Part shown: positions 62,380 through 64,000 of the stretch, piece after piece
How the letters are laid out: each line of letters begins with the position of its first letter
How positions within the stretch are numbered: the first letter of the stretch is position 1
Origin: Flavobacteriales bacterium
GTDB taxonomy: Bacteria; Bacteroidota; Bacteroidia; Flavobacteriales_F; PHOS-HE28
DNA: 64,000 nt
NCBI GenBank assembly: GCA_023957375.1
Contig: JAMLHB010000003.1
Coordinates: forward strand, 525,342-589,341
Direction: 5' to 3'
The notes under the pieces: model-generated
Database searches by the model: none
The model's input: the letters and a program-made list of their open reading frames with translations, nothing else
Told to the model about the DNA's origin: nothing
Program-made: the position numbers and the translations under genes

Positions 62380-63066
62380 ATGAGCACCGAGCAATCCGGC
62401 GGCAAGCTCATCCTTATCCCCACGCCCATCGGCAACCTGGAGGACATCACCCTGCGGGCCGTGCGCGTGCTGGGCGAAGTGGATGCGGTGATCGCCGAGG
62501 ACACCCGCACCAGCGGCGTGCTGCTGAAGCACCTCGGCATCAGCAAGCCGTTCCTTGCGTTCCACATCCACAACGAGCACCAGATCACTGAACGCCTGGT
62601 CCAACGCATGATGGCGGGTGAGCGTTTTGCGCTGGTCACCGATGCAGGCACACCGGCCATCAGCGACCCGGGCTTTTTGCTGGTGCGTGCAGCAGTGAAA
62701 GCAGGCATTGCAGTGGAAACACTTCCCGGTCCCACGGCCTTCGTCCCCGCATTGGTGAACAGCGGCCTGCCCTGTGACCGTTTCACCTTCGAAGGTTTCC
62801 TGCCGGTGAAGAAAGGGCGGCACACGCGCATCGCTGAGCTGGCCACGGAGCCGCGCACGATGATCTTCTACGAAAGCCCGCACCGCATTGCGCGTACACT
62901 GGCGGAGCTGGCGGGAGCCTTCGGCGCGGAACGCCCGGCAAGCATCAGCCGGGAGCTCACCAAGCTGCATGAGGAAACGTTGCGAGGCACCTTGGCGGAG
63001 CTTTCGGAACACTTCCGGCAGCATGCTCCGAAAGGTGAGTTTGTGCTGTGCGTGGCAGGGGCATAG
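62380..63066 (+). CDS. rsmI: 16S rRNA (cytidine(1402)-2'-O)-methyltransferase
   Basis: A 228-residue tetrapyrrole-methylase-fold enzyme that 2'-O-methylates C1402 of 16S rRNA at the decoding centre. Signatures: LILIPTPIGNLEDITLRAVR, IAEDTRTSGVLLKHLGI, ALVTDAGTPAISDPGF, LPGPTAFVPALVNSGL, FEGFLPVKKGRH, and IFYESPHRIARTL. The C-terminus (EFVLCVAGA) is shorter than the E. coli protein, as is common in Bacteroidota. It appears monocistronic, with a near-consensus promoter box just upstream. Confidence 0.95.
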   Translation: MSTEQSGGKLILIPTPIGNLEDITLRAVRVLGEVDAVIAEDTRTSGVLLKHLGISKPFLAFHIHNEHQITERLVQRMMAGERFALVTDAGTPAISDPGFLLVRAAVKAGIAVETLPGPTAFVPALVNSGLPCDRFTFEGFLPVKKGRHTRIAELATEPRTMIFYESPHRIARTLAELAGAFGAERPASISRELTKLHEETLRGTLAELSEHFRQHAPKGEFVLCVAGA

Positions 63067-63159
63067 ACCTGCGGTGCCCACCTTCCGTTGTTGATGATCG
63101 GTGGCCAGATCATCTACCAGGTCTTCTTTCCAGCTTACCTTTCGTCAAACCCGGCCCCT

Positions 63160-63741
63160 ATGCGCGGTCTCCTGCTTATTGCTGCGGTACTTGCCACCGT
63201 TGGCGCCAAGCCCCAAGGCGTGCTTTTCCGCAACTACGGCGAGTACGAAGCCAAAGCGGGTGAACCCGTTGCCGGGCTGATCACCGTGGAGCCGCACTGG
63301 GGCAGGTTCATGGTGGCCTGCGAAAAGGAAGGGCGCACCGTGCGCATCCCCACGCGCCGCATTTGGGGTTTCCTGAACAAGGGCATGCTCTACCGCATTG
63401 AGCAGGAAGGCCGGTTGCCCGTGCGCCTGATGTCGCAAGGTGCCATTTGGTACTGGGAGAACGGTTTTGCCCACCTGCGCATGCAGAAGGATTCCGCCGA
63501 AGCAGCCGGTTTTGAATACGGCCATGCCGCCTACCTGAGCCATGACCTGAAAGGCACCATTGTGCCGGCGGCGTTTGCCGTTGATGACACCAGATCCGCC
63601 TCCGCGAAGTTCAAGGCCGCCTGGCCTGCCTACAAAGATCTGCTGGAAAGCATCGGCGACGGCACAGACATGGACCGCGTCCGCCAATTGGTGGTGGAGT
63701 ATGAAGTGGCCGTGGAGGAAGGACGGGCTCCGGGGCCGTGA
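63160..63741 (+). CDS. Hypothetical exported protein
   Basis: A 193-residue protein with a probable signal peptide (MRGLLLIAAVLATVGAKPQ). The mature part begins GVLFRNYGEYEAKAGEPVAG and contains RTVRIPTRRIWGFLNKGMLYR and AIWYWENGFAHLRMQ, a beta-rich block also seen in uncharacterised Bacteroidota proteins. No catalytic motif is recognised. A degenerate promoter box TACCTTTC (63136-63143) lies 16 nt before ATG 63160. The open frame extends to 63088, but those extra residues fall in the promoter region and would disrupt the signal peptide. Confidence 0.72.
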   Translation: MRGLLLIAAVLATVGAKPQGVLFRNYGEYEAKAGEPVAGLITVEPHWGRFMVACEKEGRTVRIPTRRIWGFLNKGMLYRIEQEGRLPVRLMSQGAIWYWENGFAHLRMQKDSAEAAGFEYGHAAYLSHDLKGTIVPAAFAVDDTRSASAKFKAAWPAYKDLLESIGDGTDMDRVRQLVVEYEVAVEEGRAPGP

Positions 63742-63789
63742 CGTTGGGAATTCGCCATTGCGGCAATTTGCCAAAGCCCCTCCCACTCG

Positions 63790-63836
63790 CCCGCGTTTGC
63801 AACGCGGGTGAAGATCCTGGCGCGCTTGCAGCGCGC
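63790..63836. repeat. Twin-hairpin REP-like element
   Basis: Two adjacent perfect hairpins share a TGC loop: CCCGCGTT-TGC-AACGCGGG (63790-63808, 8-bp stem) and GCGCGCT-TGC-AGCGCGC (63820-63836, 7-bp stem), separated by TGAAGATCCTG. The paired arrangement suggests an interspersed palindromic repeat rather than a terminator, as no T run follows. The flanking 63837-64000 shows no recognisable gene. Confidence 0.75.
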
Positions 63837-64000
63837 ACATTGGCCCATGCAATTCCCGAAGTCCAGATCTCTCCCCTTCACGCAGCTTTCCGCTTGTGCG
63901 CGCTTTATCCGCTCGTGCCGTCTTTGCCCAGCGGCATGCACAAACGTATGCGTGGGAACTCCTTGGGTGCATGGGCAGAGACCGCCAGAGGCGGTAGCGG

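Noticed and set aside
63837..64000. Start of another gene at the right edge
   Set aside because: Open frames on either strand are short or read through the twin-hairpin repeat; nothing recognisable.

Overview
The window is GC-rich bacterial DNA that reads as Bacteroidota, most likely a high-GC, Flavobacteriales-like lineage. The signs are type IX secretion (T9SS) cargo with both type A and type B C-terminal sorting domains, a PorP/SprF-family outer-membrane protein, a fused MurF-alanine racemase, the Bacteroidota gene order DUF4271-hemD-rnpA-yidD-S41 protease, and TAnnTTTG-type promoter boxes. Several boxes end only 4 to 8 nt before the start codon, which suggests leaderless mRNAs. No rRNA, tRNA, CRISPR array or complete insertion sequence was seen.

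Layout. 1-3469: the start of an aldehyde dehydrogenase gene, two toxin-antitoxin-like pairs (DUF433/DUF5615 and a small antitoxin/PIN) either side of a glycosyltransferase, and a small membrane protein. 3470-6660: uvrC and lipB diverge from a 617-bp spacer nearly filled by a 23-bp tandem repeat (22 full copies). 6874-24040: a SprF-like gene and, 16 bp upstream on the same strand, one 16.2-kb gene for a 5388-residue surface protein with 53 repeats of about 88 residues. 24300-29705: a serine hydrolase, a 3'-5' exonuclease, a membrane-anchored unknown protein and a GH16-like lipoprotein. 29957-36324: a minus-strand block of polytopic glycosyltransferase-like proteins and a GT2 enzyme, with a broken second copy of the GT2 5' end.

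36342-43880: CoA-transferase subunit B, a BaiN-like flavoprotein, two outer-membrane proteins, an intergenic nested palindrome, glutaryl-CoA dehydrogenase, then DUF4271-hemD-rnpA-yidD. 43894-48886: S41 protease, O-antigen-ligase-like protein, and a GT9/GT2 pair for surface glycan. 49163-56326: three T9SS cargo genes (subtilase, propeller-like protein, SBBP-repeat protein). 56470-63741: XRE regulator, murF-alr with tdk, an unknown conserved protein overlapping an M28 peptidase, a small DUF6364-like protein, rsmI and a small exported protein. The last 260 bp hold a twin-hairpin repeat.

The most remarkable object is the giant protein. Repeat units 3-26 form a higher-order array of exactly eight 792-bp (264-residue) triplets with no net length change, flanked by more diverged and length-variable units. 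Every unit carries two cysteines except two adjacent ones, which lack complementary cysteines. With its SprF-like partner it resembles the SprB/SprF adhesin-secretion arrangement known from gliding Bacteroidota.
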